A DNA stretch of 17,500 bases from positions 15,001-32,500 of the forward strand of contig JABUQX010142588.1 of the NCBI GenBank assembly GCA_015478945.1, read 5' to 3'. This stretch comes from Trachelipus rathkii (taxonomy: Eukaryota > Arthropoda > Malacostraca > Isopoda > Trachelipodidae). Positions 1 to 10,177 of the stretch are shown here, piece after piece (the first letter of the stretch is position 1; each line of letters starts with the position of its first letter). The notes beneath the pieces are model-generated. The model did no database searches. It saw only the letters and a program-made list of their open reading frames with translations, and was not told the origin of the DNA. Both the position numbers and the translations under genes were made by a program.

Positions 1-2
1 AT

Positions 3-260
3 GACTGTGAATTAGCCTATTGTGTTAATCAACGATTTGATTGTGTTTAAACTGTCCTTAACATAGATATCATTACTTACGATGTGATTTAATATTCTTT
101 GTAATAACCCTTTGACGAGTTAATACAGTGATAATGAAAGGGTACAATATTTTATTCTTTTATTCCTAAGACTAATTAAATCACATAGTAGGTAATATCA
201 ATGCAGAGGCTAATTTAAAATGCAATCAATTTGTTCAACACAATGGGCTGATTCACAGTC
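3..260. repeat. Foldback inverted repeat, arms about 90 bp
   Basis: The first 90 bases (3-93) reappear in reverse complement at 175-260, with a loop of about 80 bases. Both arms begin GACTGTGAAT and share blocks such as ATTGTGTT and end in ATGTGATTTAAT; the alignment has scattered substitutions and short gaps. No ORF lies in the loop. This may be a foldback MITE or two opposed copies of one repeat. The left arm touches the window edge, so the true extent is unknown. Confidence 0.75.
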
Positions 261-757
261 GTGCAAATAGGTGGTCTGGTCCTACAATCAACACAATTTT
301 CCGGTTGAGCCGGGCGCTGCCTATCTGAGCGCTGCACGCTTTGCCGTGCCTTGCAAAATGTTGCTCTCGTGCCACTGGAATTGTTAAATATTTTCATATA
401 TAACTCAAATTAATAGTAGCCATAAGCTACTATAAGAAGGTATATACCTAATGTGTGAGAACAAACCCTAACAACTCTTTTTGGTATGTTGACGTGTGTA
501 CAATTACAAATTCTATTCTTACAATATATTGTTACAAAATACATAAAAGACCTTCTTAATCCCCACCTCGGGGGGTTTTGACTATTTCAACTCTTCTATC
601 ACAACCCTTCCTGTGACATTTTGTAATGAACATGCGGAATTTATTACTACTATTAGTGTTTGGCAGCATCGTTTCGTCTATAGTATTAGATAGAGGAAGA
701 AGACGAATTTTTTTTGCATTCTATTATTCTAAAATTGCATGCAGAACTAGAGCCCAA
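261..757 (-). other. Possible LTR remnant of the adjoining retrotransposon; no gene seen
   Basis: This stretch lies immediately downstream (minus strand) of an integrase C-terminus and a polypurine-like tract, where a 3' LTR would be expected. No second LTR copy is in the window, so the borders cannot be proved. It holds a short palindrome around 414-433 (TAGTAGC and GCTACTA arms) and a CCCC-N5-GGGG hairpin at 561-573. Small open frames here (minus 397-215 and plus 626-910) show no family features; the latter is a low-complexity Leu/Phe/Tyr translation of a pyrimidine-rich tract. Confidence 0.35.
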
Positions 758-790
758 CTCCTTTTTTTCTCTTCTTTTTTTTTTTTTTTC
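758..790 (-). promoter_or_regulatory. Polypurine-tract-like sequence (minus strand)
   Basis: On the plus strand this is an almost pure C/T run; on the minus strand it reads as an A/G run ending in AAAGGAG. It lies just past the stop codon of the retrotransposon integrase fragment at 836. LTR retrotransposons keep a polypurine tract right before the 3' LTR to prime plus-strand DNA synthesis, so position and composition both fit. It could also be ordinary low-complexity sequence. Confidence 0.45.
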
Positions 791-835
791 TATTCATTTC
801 TTTACTCTTATTATTATTATTTATTCTTTTTATTT

Positions 836-1320
836 TTATTTAACCTTATTTTTCTCTTGGGTTTCAGCGTCCCTGTCGGTTATGTTATGAAAAATTCTTA
901 CATTTCTTAAATTTTCCACTGCCTCTTTCCCATGCTTCAAAATATAAACGTTATTCTTTTTTATTCGTAGCACCCTGAAGGGTCCTGAGTATCTTTCTGA
1001 CAGTTTCCCTACATTATACTGTTGATTTCTTATTAACACGGCCTTTGCCTTGTGGAGATCTTTCGGAACAAATATATTTTTATTTTTATATATAACCTGT
1101 GGGGCCAGAGGCCTACGCATTAAGGCCACTAATTTTCTCAAATAGGCACTTTGACTGACCGTGGCACTGAGTGCCTCCTTCTGCAACAAGCTTCCTGGCA
1201 CTGATAGATTTTGGCCGAACATAAGCACACTGGGGGTGACCCCTTGGTCATTTAGAGGGCTAATTCTCCGACAGTACAGAGGCAAGGCAATTTCAGGCCA
1301 TTTTGTCGCTTCATTTATAT
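836..1320 (-). pseudogene. Ty3/gypsy-like integrase, C-terminal fragment
   Basis: This open minus-strand frame encodes the end of a retrotransposon Pol polyprotein. Sequence seen: a WPEIALPLYCR segment just upstream of the first Met, then TPSVLMFGQNLSVPGS, which matches the familiar 'P-x-x-x-x-F-G-x-x-L-x-x-P' part of gypsy-class integrases, then FVPKDL, and a GPY/F-type module (LSERYSGPFRVL followed by VYILKHGKEAV and NVRIFHN). The catalytic DDE core, reverse transcriptase and gag are absent; the frame closes just upstream of about 1320 at an in-frame TGA, and sequence beyond is not recognisably coding. The order GPY/F module, stop, polypurine tract fits the 3' end of an element. It resembles the CsRn1/Kabuki type of Ty3/gypsy element, but that sub-assignment is from memory. 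A 5'-truncated or decayed copy. Confidence 0.8.
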
Positions 1321-2229
1321 TTCATCATTAATCATACGCACATGAAGGTATTCCCAATGCTTCTATATGAGGAGCTTGGTTCAATTTTCACTGCCAGTCA
1401 GTTCGGGCAGAGTGAAGGGGCGTCGTGAGTAATCATTATCTATGTTGATGAGATTTTAGTCTATTAATGTTGGCAGTGAGCAGGCTTGGTCTAGAATGGG
1501 GACTTGTGCACTTCAAAACCAAAACATAGGAAAAGTTTCTTACTAACATGCATTCAGCTTCCAGTCGACAAAATGTGCTGAAGGGGTGGGCGAAGGGGAT
1601 CACCACTCTAAATCATGAATATAAAGCATATGAATGTTGAATCCCCATAGTGGGATGACTTAAATCCATGTGGATTGTCATTTCAAGAGCACCCATGACC
1701 TGCTTGGAATTTGCCGGAATATCACTTTACAAAACTTGTTTTTTGATGAACATGCAATTCTCAGCATCAAATTTCATTTCTCAATATGCACTTGAATGTG
1801 AAGGCAGAAATCACTTTCAAAGAATGATCAAGAATAAGATTTAATTAGTGAGTTTGTATTGTGTATTTTCTGTGACATCATCACCAGTTTAGATGTCAGC
1901 CTTTCTATTCTGCTGTATTACCTCTTAATGGAGATGCGACACTTAGAAGTTTCAGCTCCCTCACCCCGATGGATACAGATATTATGTTTCAGGCCTTCAG
2001 CCCTTCCCAGTTTCCAACCTTGTGCCTTGCCAGTGAACCTGCCTCATGGCTTATCGATCTCCTGTTCTGTCAACTCTTTAGAATGCATGCCAGAATTTCT
2101 TTAATGTATTTCCAATTGGGGCAATTTTACAGGATTTGTTGCATTCTCATAAAAATGTCAGAGTGGTAATATACTTGGCTTTACTTCCTTATAATAATTA
2201 TTATACATTATTAATACTATAAAAACCAT
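1321..2229. other. No recognisable gene
   Basis: AT-rich, apparently single-copy DNA within this window. Short open frames at 1859-2104 and 1969-2169 overlap in different frames, show no domain, signal or repeat pattern, and have no context that supports coding. Some upstream integrase sequence may decay into 1321-1440 on the minus strand, but I could not align it. Confidence 0.6.
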
Positions 2230-2340
2230 ATTGAAACCAGGTTACAAAACTAGTTGTTGCAAATCAGGTGTTGCAAATCAGATATTTCAAACCAGATGTT
2301 CCAAACTTTTAGTTGTCAAATTGGGTGTTGCCACTTATTA
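2230..2340 (+). repeat. Degenerate 14-bp minisatellite, about 8 units
   Basis: Successive units of 13-15 bases can be read: the clearest are GTTGCAAATCAGGT at 2256-2269, GTTGCAAATCAGAT at 2270-2283 and ATTTCAAACCAGAT at 2284-2297. More diverged units lie at 2230-2255 and 2298-2340. The approximate consensus is GTTGCAAACCAGAT. The open frame across it (2231-2437) owes its repeated Cys-Lys-Ser-type residues to the repeat and is not considered a gene. Confidence 0.75.
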
Positions 2341-2429
2341 CCAGTCAGTTGTTGCTCACTACTTTCTTTACTTCTTGCTACTCTTTGCTACTTTACTTCT
2401 TCTTCTTTCTTTCACTTTATATAATTTAG

Positions 2430-2700
2430 CTTTTTAATTAATGTTTTAATTGTTAGTTCATCTAATTCTAAATGATTAATTTTTAATTGTTAATTAAATT
2501 CTTGATGATTATAACTTTAGTATTGATTTTCATGTGAGAAAGTAATGCTGTGGTGTGAATTGTTTTTAATTGATATTATTTTTCAGTTGTTGATGTTAAT
2601 TGTTAATTGATGTTAAATTACATTATTAAATATTATTGTTATTATTAATAATTATTAATTGTTAATTATTATTATTATTTTGTTGATGTTATTGTGGTAC
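2430..2700. repeat. AT-rich low-complexity block (ATT / TTAATTG)
   Basis: This stretch is dominated by TTAATTG, TTAATT and ATTATT words, most regular at about 2630-2685. It is simple-sequence DNA of the sort that slips during replication. No ORF or RNA gene is visible. Confidence 0.7.
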
Positions 2701-5700
2701 CAATACTTTCGATAGAATGTTAATTTTGCTTTGTGATCTTGGGGTTGGGGCTCGGCCCTTCCATGATTTCAGGAATTATCACTAAAACTCTTCTCCCAGT
2801 TAGCGACAAAATGTCCCATAATATTTTGGGACCGCCGCTCATATCTTGGTTCCACCTAGTAGTATTGGTACATGCTCCGTTTTCAATATTGTCTCTTTTA
2901 ATTGGCGAACTTCTTGTTAAAGTATCTTATTTGGCCACTAGCCTTAGGAGACCTTGAATTTCCTGCAAATTCAACAGTCCAAAATTTTTAATGGCATTTG
3001 GCAAATTTTTCTCTCAAGAATATTGTGAATTTTTCAAACATACCTTCTATATAGGCTATGAATTGTTCCCTGTTGCTAATGCAGACAGTGATTACTCTTA
3101 TTGGCAAATTAAGTAACATATTTTTTATAACTGTTTTGACGCCTTGGAAGCTCATAGCTTAAGCTATAGTGAGGACAACTTTATACTCCTGTGATATGAA
3201 GGTATATAGCGTGAAATCTTGTTTGAGTGTCAGCTGCTTTATATCATTATCTATTTACTGGCATATGATGGAGTTCAGCTTACCTTAAGTATGTGCTAGT
3301 GAACTCAGTTCATGTCGAAGGAGTTTGACATTTAAGGGATGCACTCTTAGTGCCACTTTGGCTTCTCAAAAACATCATAAACTCAAGCTTCCACCCCAGA
3401 ATCTCCTTTATTAGAGCGGTTTTCCTTCAATACATTTTCGTTCAAGAGTTTTGTTTTATCAGTTAGAAGGCATATGTTAGTTCAGCAGAGTTATATAAAT
3501 AGGAAACCTAGTTGTTTGCGATAAGTTGGCCTGCAGCAATTTAACACTTTCATCAGTTTTCTCTTGCTGGGCTTAACACTATAACTGTTTTGGTGAAACC
3601 TCTAAAATCCAGTTTTCTTCACTGAAAATTACATTTTCTTTGGTTGAATAAAATTTTTCATATCACTTTAAATGCTATAAAGAGCACTTCTCAACATTGT
3701 GAAGCAATATATCTTCCGAGAGTCTGAACTGGGTCAAGGTGTCGTCTAAAACAACAAAAAACGTTTAGCCAAATCTCCCAGAACAGTTAAAACATAAGAA
3801 GCATGGGCTTCAAGAAGAGCTTACTTGTAATCAATATGTTGATAGTTAAACTATAATTACCAAGTAGACAAATAATAGTGAAGTATCTATTTGCTGGTTT
3901 CTCTCGTGACTGGCGCCCATAGTAGCTTATGGAACAATCAAATAACTATTAATAATCTTATGATTACAATATCTTTCATCTTAATCTTGGGTGGGAGTAT
4001 AAGGCAATTACGTCAGAGAGATGGAATCTTTGGTTAATAACATAAGATCAGCGATAAAACTCAGTTTCTTATAAATCAGGCTTTTATTGAAGGACTGATT
4101 GAAACTGATTTAGCTTATCACAAGAAATGACTCAAATCCCTGATTTGGTGATAGTTTTCTCCCTTTTACTTCTCAAAAGATGTGGGAGCTTCTGGTTATA
4201 CTCTCAGTGTCAGATCCATTAAGTTATGATAGTAGACAGTTTGTATCTAAACTCAATAAAAAATTTTCACTATTGAAGGGACTGTTTCTTCTTTCTCCAC
4301 CTCATTCTAATCAACAGTGCAGATATTTCAGCACATTTTGTTGTAGTACAACAGTGCAACCACCTATTCTTACTATAGGTTTGTTAGTGGATTGTGGTGG
4401 TAGTAAAGTGTAATGTTTACTCTTGCAGCTCTGTTAAAAAATAGCCCACTTGCACTACTCCCGATAGTACAAATGAAGGCATATCTTTTTGGAAGTTGAT
4501 CATTCTTTCTTAAGTCTAAATTAGGGATGTTTATAAAGTTACAAACAAGCTTAGTAGCATTAATTCAAATAATTAACTAATTAATAATTTCATAAAAAGC
4601 AGTATATTTAAGGAGACAATGATAAGAGAATATGAATTCATACATATCTGAAAAATCTTGAGAAATATAAAGTATCTTTTTGGAAGAATGCTGTTTTGTG
4701 TTGCTGGGATCTCAATAAATATTAGTATTTAAGTCTATGACTGTTAGTCAATTCTTATATTTTGGGAAAAATGTAAGAACATTAAAATTTATCCTTGCCA
4801 AGGCATGCACGTGTAATTCTGTCCATGAACTAGTCATTTTGATCACCCTTTTGTCTTAGTAATTTCCATTTGCAGCCATTGCAGCCTTCAGACTTGCTAA
4901 TGGGACCTTATATACCTCTGATTCAAGAACTTGCTCATGGTGAGGGCAACCACAGTCAGTAAATAGTTATTGCTCACTTTTGTCAAATATGTATAGTTTA
5001 ATCAAAAGAATCATGTCTCATTGCTCTTCATAACAAATATTAGATTGGTTGTTGCCAAGCTTCACTACAATGATATTAGAATGAAGTCACAATGCATTAT
5101 TCACCTTCAAAGTGACAGATCTCAGCTGGCATCGAGGAAGAAGAAGAATCATGAAATATTAACTCTCAATGTAATTCTGGCGTTTTCAAGAGAAATTTAG
5201 CCACTTTAATTATTACCAAATATTATATTTTAATGTTGTTTTTATCATTAAGTATAAATTCTGTTTAAGTCAGTCATCCATTCCTCTTCTTTTGAGTGTT
5301 TGGGGTGGGGATGGATTGATCCAAATCGGGAGGCAGCGACTCATTCTGAAAACTATTGTTTCAAAGAGAAGTCTTGGCGTTACATTATTTCAGTACAGTT
5401 ACCAAAGACTTATGACACCAGATTGTGCCATCACTTCACGACTGTTCCCACCAGTTTACACAATCATTATTATTATTAATTGCATTGTTTGTTACAAATA
5501 ACATCATCATAGTTGAAGTTTTAAATTAGTTGAGAAAACTGAGCTCCCAAAACCTCTGCAGGCTCAATTTGGAGACAAGCAGACTTTGTGTAGGGAGGGG
5601 ACTTCTGTGATTTGCCTCCACAAAGTGGCATCTGGATCGTAGAAGTAGAGTGGGCCTAACTTTAGGCTCACTCAATCTTTATGGATAAATTCAATATAAC

Positions 5701-6140
5701 TGTTGGCATCTAACTGTAAATATGTATGAATGCCTCAGAGCTTTGGAAGCTGGTGAAGTCATCAATGTTCAGCTGGAACTTTCTTCAGAGGCTATTACCT
5801 GTTATTCATTGAAAAATAACCTTTGCAGCGACTTCTGAAAGCCGCTGGACTTGTGACCAATTCTTTGTACCTCACCCCGTGAAGTCTGACCCTGCCACTA
5901 CCACAGTGCTAGGGCCAGGATGAGCGTCTGGCGCATGTCTGCACTGATGGATCAACGAAGCCAAAGACTCAGGACACATTCATGAGAAGAGTAAAATTAG
6001 CACTAAAGTGGATATGTTTCAGTTGCATGAGAAATGACTTATGAGTCTGATAGCATGGTTCAAGCTGTCAAGCTTCCCTCAGCCGACTCGGATCATGGCA
6101 ATGAACTCCAGTGCTGGGATGGAGGGCTGGCAGTGCCAAA
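2701..6140. other. About 3.4 kb without a recognisable gene
   Basis: I see no transposon ends, tRNA boxes or protein family across this stretch. Open frames at 2733-2957, 4180-4413 and 5292-5501 are the length expected by chance in AT-rich DNA and translate to sequences without motif or recognisable relatives. The right part, about 5820-6140, is less AT-rich, but neither strand yields a coherent coding series. This could be intronic or intergenic host DNA. Confidence 0.55.
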
Positions 6141-6169
6141 AAAAGATGAGGAGCGCATAAAAAGATGAT

Positions 6170-6520
6170 ACCGACGTGCGCGCTCTTTATCGCAGGCTGG
6201 ATATAAACCTGGTAGCCTGTTATATTCGCCTATATGTTGCCGCGTGTACATATAGCGCCGCGCGCCGCTATATCATACCTGCAGGCCCGGACGTGCTATA
6301 TTTAGGATACGCCCGCGTTTGGTTAACATACGCGCCGTGCTGGCGCGCGCCGCCCTTCCTGCGCGTGCAGGCGCACTTCTCTGCTGCCTGTGCTACTGCG
6401 CAGCGGGCGGGCGCCGCCGCGCGCGCTGCCGCCGCCAAAGGCGGCCAGCGCCTCGCGTCGAAGCGCGCTGCCGTGCTCGCCTGCCCGCGCCGCCTCGCTG
6501 TGCTCGCCATATCGCTATAC
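6170..6520. other. CpG-rich island embedded in AT-rich DNA
   Basis: Base composition switches abruptly here to GC-rich sequence crowded with CG, GCGC and CGCC words, bounded on the right by (TA)n. Much of it alternates purine and pyrimidine. The words GCCGTGCTCGCCT (6470-6482) and CGCTGTGCTCGCC recur in near-identical form in the second island downstream, so the two look like one repeat family. Open frames on both strands (6176-6637 and 6268-6510) are Ala/Arg-rich composition artefacts. I see no promoter motif. It could be a GC-rich satellite, a CpG island or a decayed repeat. Confidence 0.6.
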
Positions 6521-6534
6521 TGCTATATACTTGT

Positions 6535-6645
6535 AGTATATACTTACTTATGTATATATATATATTATATATATACATATATGTATTATATATATATATG
6601 CATGAATATATATAATAATATATATATATATATATAACTCTCTAT

Positions 6646-6698
<53 letters not shown>

Positions 6699-6940
6699 TT
6701 ACTATATATAATTTCTAATGTATATTTCATACAAATACTTTTAGTCATAAGAACATATATATATCATATGTATATATATATCATCATATATATATCTTTC
6801 ATAATTCTTATATATATCAATAATAACTCACTCACTACTTTATATATATATGTATATGTATGTTTTTAGCAGAAATATCTGTGCATACTGCAGTCTTAAA
6901 TGTGTATGTATGCAAACATATATAGTATATATGCCCTTGT
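6535..6940. repeat. (TA)n microsatellite region
   Basis: TA-rich simple sequence with TAA and ATC interruptions. The longest uninterrupted (AT)n run is about 6649-6697. The run separates the two CpG-rich islands. Confidence 0.9.
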
Positions 6941-6944
6941 ATAT

Positions 6945-7155
6945 ATATGCGCCTGCGCCAGCCGCTGTGCTACCGCTTGCCATACGCGCCTTGCTGCCGC
7001 GCGCTATGCCCAACGCTGCCCGCGTAATATATATACATATGCCTATGTATATAATAACCAATATACGCGGAGCCGCGACCGCTACGCGCCGCGCCGCGCC
7101 GTACTCGCCTTTACTCTGCCTCGCGCACTCGCACGCATACGCCACTGCATACCTT
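6945..7155. other. Second CpG-rich island
   Basis: A second GC-rich stretch rich in CGCC, GCGC and CGCG words, interrupted at about 7026-7065 by TA-rich sequence. GCCGTACTCGCCT at 7098-7110 differs by one base from the word at 6470-6482 in the first island. It is again enclosed by TA repeats on both sides. The open frames across it on both strands (6840-7347) are composition artefacts. Confidence 0.6.
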
Positions 7156-7270
7156 ATATATATATATGTATATATATACCGTATATTGTATATATGCCTT
7201 TATATATATATATATATTCTATTCTATATATATATATATACTCATATATATAACATATATATATATTATA
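7156..7270. repeat. (TA)n microsatellite
   Basis: Interrupted TA repeats with CCGTATATTG and CTATTC breaks, closing the CpG-rich/TA-rich block on its right side. Confidence 0.85.
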
Positions 7271-7490
7271 TGCGGGAAGTAGTGCTGATCATGTTTTTGA
7301 TTATGTATTGGACTTGCCTGAAATTGCAAGTTATCTCCTTCAAGTAGCAGTTGCGCCAGAGTTATGCAAGCATTCTCAGCAGTTTCTTCCACTTTAATTC
7401 ATGCAGGTAGCATTTTCTTAGTACAGAAGTCTTTATGCTAGAAAGTGTGTTGATTAAAGTATTTTACAGATAATTGTTTTGTATGTTTTA
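7271..7490. other. Unassigned spacer
   Basis: Ordinary AT-rich sequence between the TA block and the mariner pseudogene. The right part may include decayed 3' sequence of the mariner element. I found no terminal inverted repeat matching the transposase's other side, so the ends of that element are not defined. Confidence 0.4.
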
Positions 7491-8367
7491 ATATAAGTGA
7501 TATGACCACCTAACTGTTTCAGCAGGAAGGATTGAAATGCATGCAACTGGAATCTGAGGCTGTGTGTGGGATGCCAGAAGTGCGAATGTTTCATTAACCA
7601 AATTCTATAATTGAGCGCAGTGTGAGATGGCGCGTTATCGTGATGCCGCACCTAATCGTCTGCAATGTCTGTTCTGATTCGCTGAACTCGTTTTCAAAGT
7701 CGTTCCTAGTCATCCTTGTAAAAGACGTGATTAACTGTTTGTCCTGAAGGTACAAATTATTTGTGCACAATATCACGGCTGTCGAAAAAAACAATAATCA
7801 GTGTTTTCACCTTGGACTTGCTCATACGTGCTTTCTTCGGACGAGAAGAATTTTTTGTGTGCCATTCCGCACTTTGCCGTTTGGTTCAGGATCGCGTGCT
7901 CAAAAACCCATGATTCATCACCTGTTATATAATTTTCAAAAATTTGTGCTCCATTTCGAGTCTTTCAAGTAAATCTTGACAAATTTTAACCCTGTTCACT
8001 TTCTGCTCCACAGACAAGTCTTTCGGCACTATTTTTGCACAAATATTTCACATTTGTAAATGGTTCGTTAAAATTCTATGAACTGCATTTTTATCCAAAC
8101 CAATTTCTTCTGCAGTCACTCTGACACTGATTTGGCGGTCTCTCTCCATCACAGTTCTAACAACTTCCACATTTTCATCGCTTGTTGACGAGATTGGTCT
8201 TCCACAACGGGGTCGTCTTCAACATTTTCTCGGCCCTCTTTGAGATCTTTGTGCCACTTAAAAAGTGGCATCCCCATAAGCTTTGTTTAAAGAAGCAAAT
8301 GTCTCAGTGACAGACTTGTTAGTTTCAAACAGAATTTGATAGCGTACCGTTCAATATTTACCTGCAT
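7490..8367 (-). pseudogene. mariner transposase, frameshifted remnant
   Basis: The minus strand encodes a nearly complete mariner (DD34D-type) transposase in several frames. Order seen: start-like Met at 8367 with NIERYAIKFC; FKWHKDLKEGRENVEDDP (HTH region linker) near 8240; DENVEVVRTVMERDRQISVR and EEIGLDKNAVHRIL (second HTH) near 8100-8180; ICAKIVPKDLSVEQKVNRV; the TKRQSAEWHTKNS and RPKKARMSKSKVKTLIIVF segments near 7800-7890; and HHDNAPSHTAL near 7620-7650, which carries a catalytic Asp. A stop after the HTH, a stop in the region of the first catalytic Asp, and several frame changes make it non-functional. The family uses a cut-and-paste mechanism at TA sites. Its start codon lies at the left edge of the tandem array, so upstream parts, including the 5' TIR, may be displaced. 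Confidence 0.85.
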
Positions 8368-8415
8368 CGCAAAAACGGGTGCTTTAAAATCTACGCTTGA
8401 AGCGTCTTTTTTTTG

Positions 8416-8754
8416 GGGACGTGGATGGCTTAGTGGATAAAGCGCCCGGTTACTGTTAACTCAGCAACGCTGAGTTCCAGTGTTCGAATCCCGCTGATGA
8501 AGAGTAAAATCTTCTGTGACTCATTCATTTAAAATTTATACACAAAATGATGTAGTGCAAAAACGTAACGAGGTTAGAGCACACGCCCATACATAAACAG
8601 ATGTAGTGCAAGACTGACTTTATAAATCAGGTTAAAACTGATATGGATATGTAGCCTATGTAACCTAGCTACGCACGTATACGTCACTTCGCGGAGCACA
8701 TTTACTCCAGTCGTTTGATTCATGGGATATTCAGGAAACTTACTTTGGCACAGA

Positions 8755-8756
<2 letters not shown>
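8416..8756 (+). repeat. tRNA-derived SINE, copy 1
   Basis: The 5' part has RNA polymerase III internal promoter boxes: A box TGGCTTAGTGG at 8426-8436 and B box TGTTCGAATCC at 8481-8491. Between them is a perfect 8-bp hairpin (AACTCAGC, loop AAC, GCTGAGTT; 8458-8476) resembling the long variable arm of Leu/Ser tRNAs. A non-tRNA body of about 250 bases follows, running directly into (TA)n. The acceptor stem does not pair properly, so a working tRNA gene is unlikely. The head, unrelated body and simple-repeat tail are the usual SINE plan. I do not recognise the family. Confidence 0.7.
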
Positions 8757-8836
<80 letters not shown>

Positions 8837-8870
8837 CTGCTGCTATATATAACTATATATATATATATAA
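8757..8870. repeat. (TA)n microsatellite at SINE tail
   Basis: A pure AT run at 8757-8835, then interrupted TA. It joins the SINE body to the hAT-like left end. The same arrangement recurs in the two later units. Confidence 0.95.
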
Positions 8871-8919
8871 AAATATGCGTGCGTAACCTCATCGTTTATA
8901 TATGTATCGCCATCGTACC

Positions 8920-9465
8920 GAAGGTGAGCATTAACGTTTGGTAAGCGTTTGACAATCCGTTAATTACATTTATATTGGTTTTCAGTTAAGTTTGGATGCA
9001 GTTTAACTTTAAAGCTATATCAACTCTCCAGCCCATTAGTTAACTTTCTCCTACATCCAGGTAATCGTTTGCGTGGAGTTTATGGAGTTGTAAAACATTT
9101 TCTTATCGAATTTTTAAATTATAATGATTCGATTTCGATAACAAACTTTTTTAAAAATTTCTAACGCTCCTCTCAATGGCTCAAAAATGTGTTTATTCTT
9201 ACACGGTTATTATCCGTTTGAAATGTTTAACGTTTTTCTTTTGCTGTATTCTCATTTCTTATTGATTCGCTAAGAAAAAAGAGAAAGTGACTATTGCCCG
9301 TTCAATGAGTCATAACTTCTTTCGTTAGTGCCAGACTTGCTTCTTTTAGAGCTAGTAAAAATATAAGAACGCCTAGGCCTCATAGCGCATTGTAATTTAT
9401 AAAAAATATACATATTTGTATTAAAATTCTAAATTGGCATATCTATTATTTTTACAAAAATATAC
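8920..9465. mobile_element. hAT-like element, left end, copy 1 (partial)
   Basis: It begins at AAGGTGAGCATTAACG, a one-base variant of the AAGGTGGGCA terminus in the other units. The TTAACG-rich subterminal part is weaker here than in units 2 and 3. It ends where the mariner-type element inserted (TA at 9466-9467). Non-coding. Confidence 0.6.
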
Positions 9466-9467
9466 TA

Positions 9468-9932
9468 CTCGGGGTGTCCGTAAAAGAATGTTCCAGTTTC
9501 AATGTTTTATTATAACAGCGTAATATACAATATCAACAGCACATGTCTTACACCAAGGGAAGGTCTTTGAACAGGTTTTCCTACGCCTGTTCAATATTGC
9601 CCCTTCTTATAAAGGCATCCAGCTGATAATCAAATTCACCTCCAAGCATTTGATTTAACAGATACGTCGTAATGGACGCAATGGCGTGTTCAATTCTGCG
9701 TTTCAACTCTGGCATATCATTGGGCAGCCCCATAGGAAGAAATCGCATGGCGTTAAGTCCGGGGACCGGGGGGGGGCCAGATATATAGAGCTCTGTCGTC
9801 TGAACCATTACAACCAATCCAACGATCTGGGAATACGTCGTTCAACCACGCTCGCACTATGTGACTCCAATGTGGAGGGGCTCCATCTTGCTGCCAAATA
9901 AAGGTTCTTCCATATCCTCTAATAATTCAATG
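9468..9932 (-). pseudogene. DUF4817/DDE mariner-type transposase C-terminus, copy 1, with left TIR
   Basis: The element end begins after TA with a CTCGGGGTGTCCGTAAAAG-type TIR. The minus strand then encodes, between about 9900 and 9581, FIWQQDGAPPHWSHIV (catalytic Asp in QQDGAP), ALYIW, and, after a frame change, NDMPELKRRIEHAIASI followed by GEFDYQLDAF and a stop at 9581. This C-terminus is shared with Tc1/mariner-type transposases (DDE_3 fold) common in arthropods. The N-terminal two thirds are missing in this unit because the unit ends in the inner element. Confidence 0.8.
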
Positions 9933-10177
9933 AATAACAAAAAAAATATTTTTTTTTGCTGCCACGGATATTTTATCGAATTTATAGTATATCGGGTGTG
10001 CTGATTTCAGAAATGACATTAGTTTTCCAAGATTGCTAGTTCTTGAGATACAGGGTGTTCCAGATTTATTCTTATACAAATATCTTTTTAATGCATATTT
10101 TACAGTAATATCGTTTTATTTGCTTTTTAAAGAGGCTTTTTAACTTTGTATACTTTATTTTTCTATTTCAGAACACT
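9933..10177 (+). mobile_element. Inner TIR element, left end only, copy 1
   Basis: This matches the left terminal inverted repeat and leader of the complete inner element at 13838-14087, including TATATCGGGTGTGCTGATTTC and GAGATACAGGGTGTTCC, and ends at the acceptor-like TTTCTATTTCAG plus AACACT. The ORF that follows in the full copy is absent; instead the next tandem unit starts. Confidence 0.75.

Larger units (their letters stand above)
8355..10177 (+). repeat. Tandem composite unit 1
   Basis: First of three direct repeats. It runs from the 5' tip of the mariner coding sequence through the SINE, (TA)n, hAT-like left end, mariner-type left TIR and transposase C-terminus, to the splice-acceptor end of the inner element's left part (CTATTTCAGAACACT). 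The same order recurs in the next two units. Relative to unit 2 the SINE A-boxes are 1819 bases apart. The edges are judged by eye and may be off by tens of bases. Confidence 0.85.

Noticed and set aside
626..910. 94-codon plus-strand frame with a hydrophobic, membrane-like run
   Set aside because: The hydrophobic residues come from a T-rich tract that is better read as the polypurine tract of the minus-strand retrotransposon; the frame also overlaps the integrase fragment.
2701..6140. Host gene exons
   Set aside because: No open frame had a recognisable domain, codon pattern or paired splice sites that I could support by eye.
6176..7347. Several open frames of 60-165 codons on both strands
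   Set aside because: They overlap on opposite strands, translate CpG-rich or TA-rich simple sequence into Ala/Arg or Tyr/Ile strings, and show no domain.
8416..8500. A genuine tRNA gene
   Set aside because: The A and B boxes and a variable-arm-like hairpin are present, but the acceptor and T stems do not pair, and the sequence continues as a SINE body duplicated three times.
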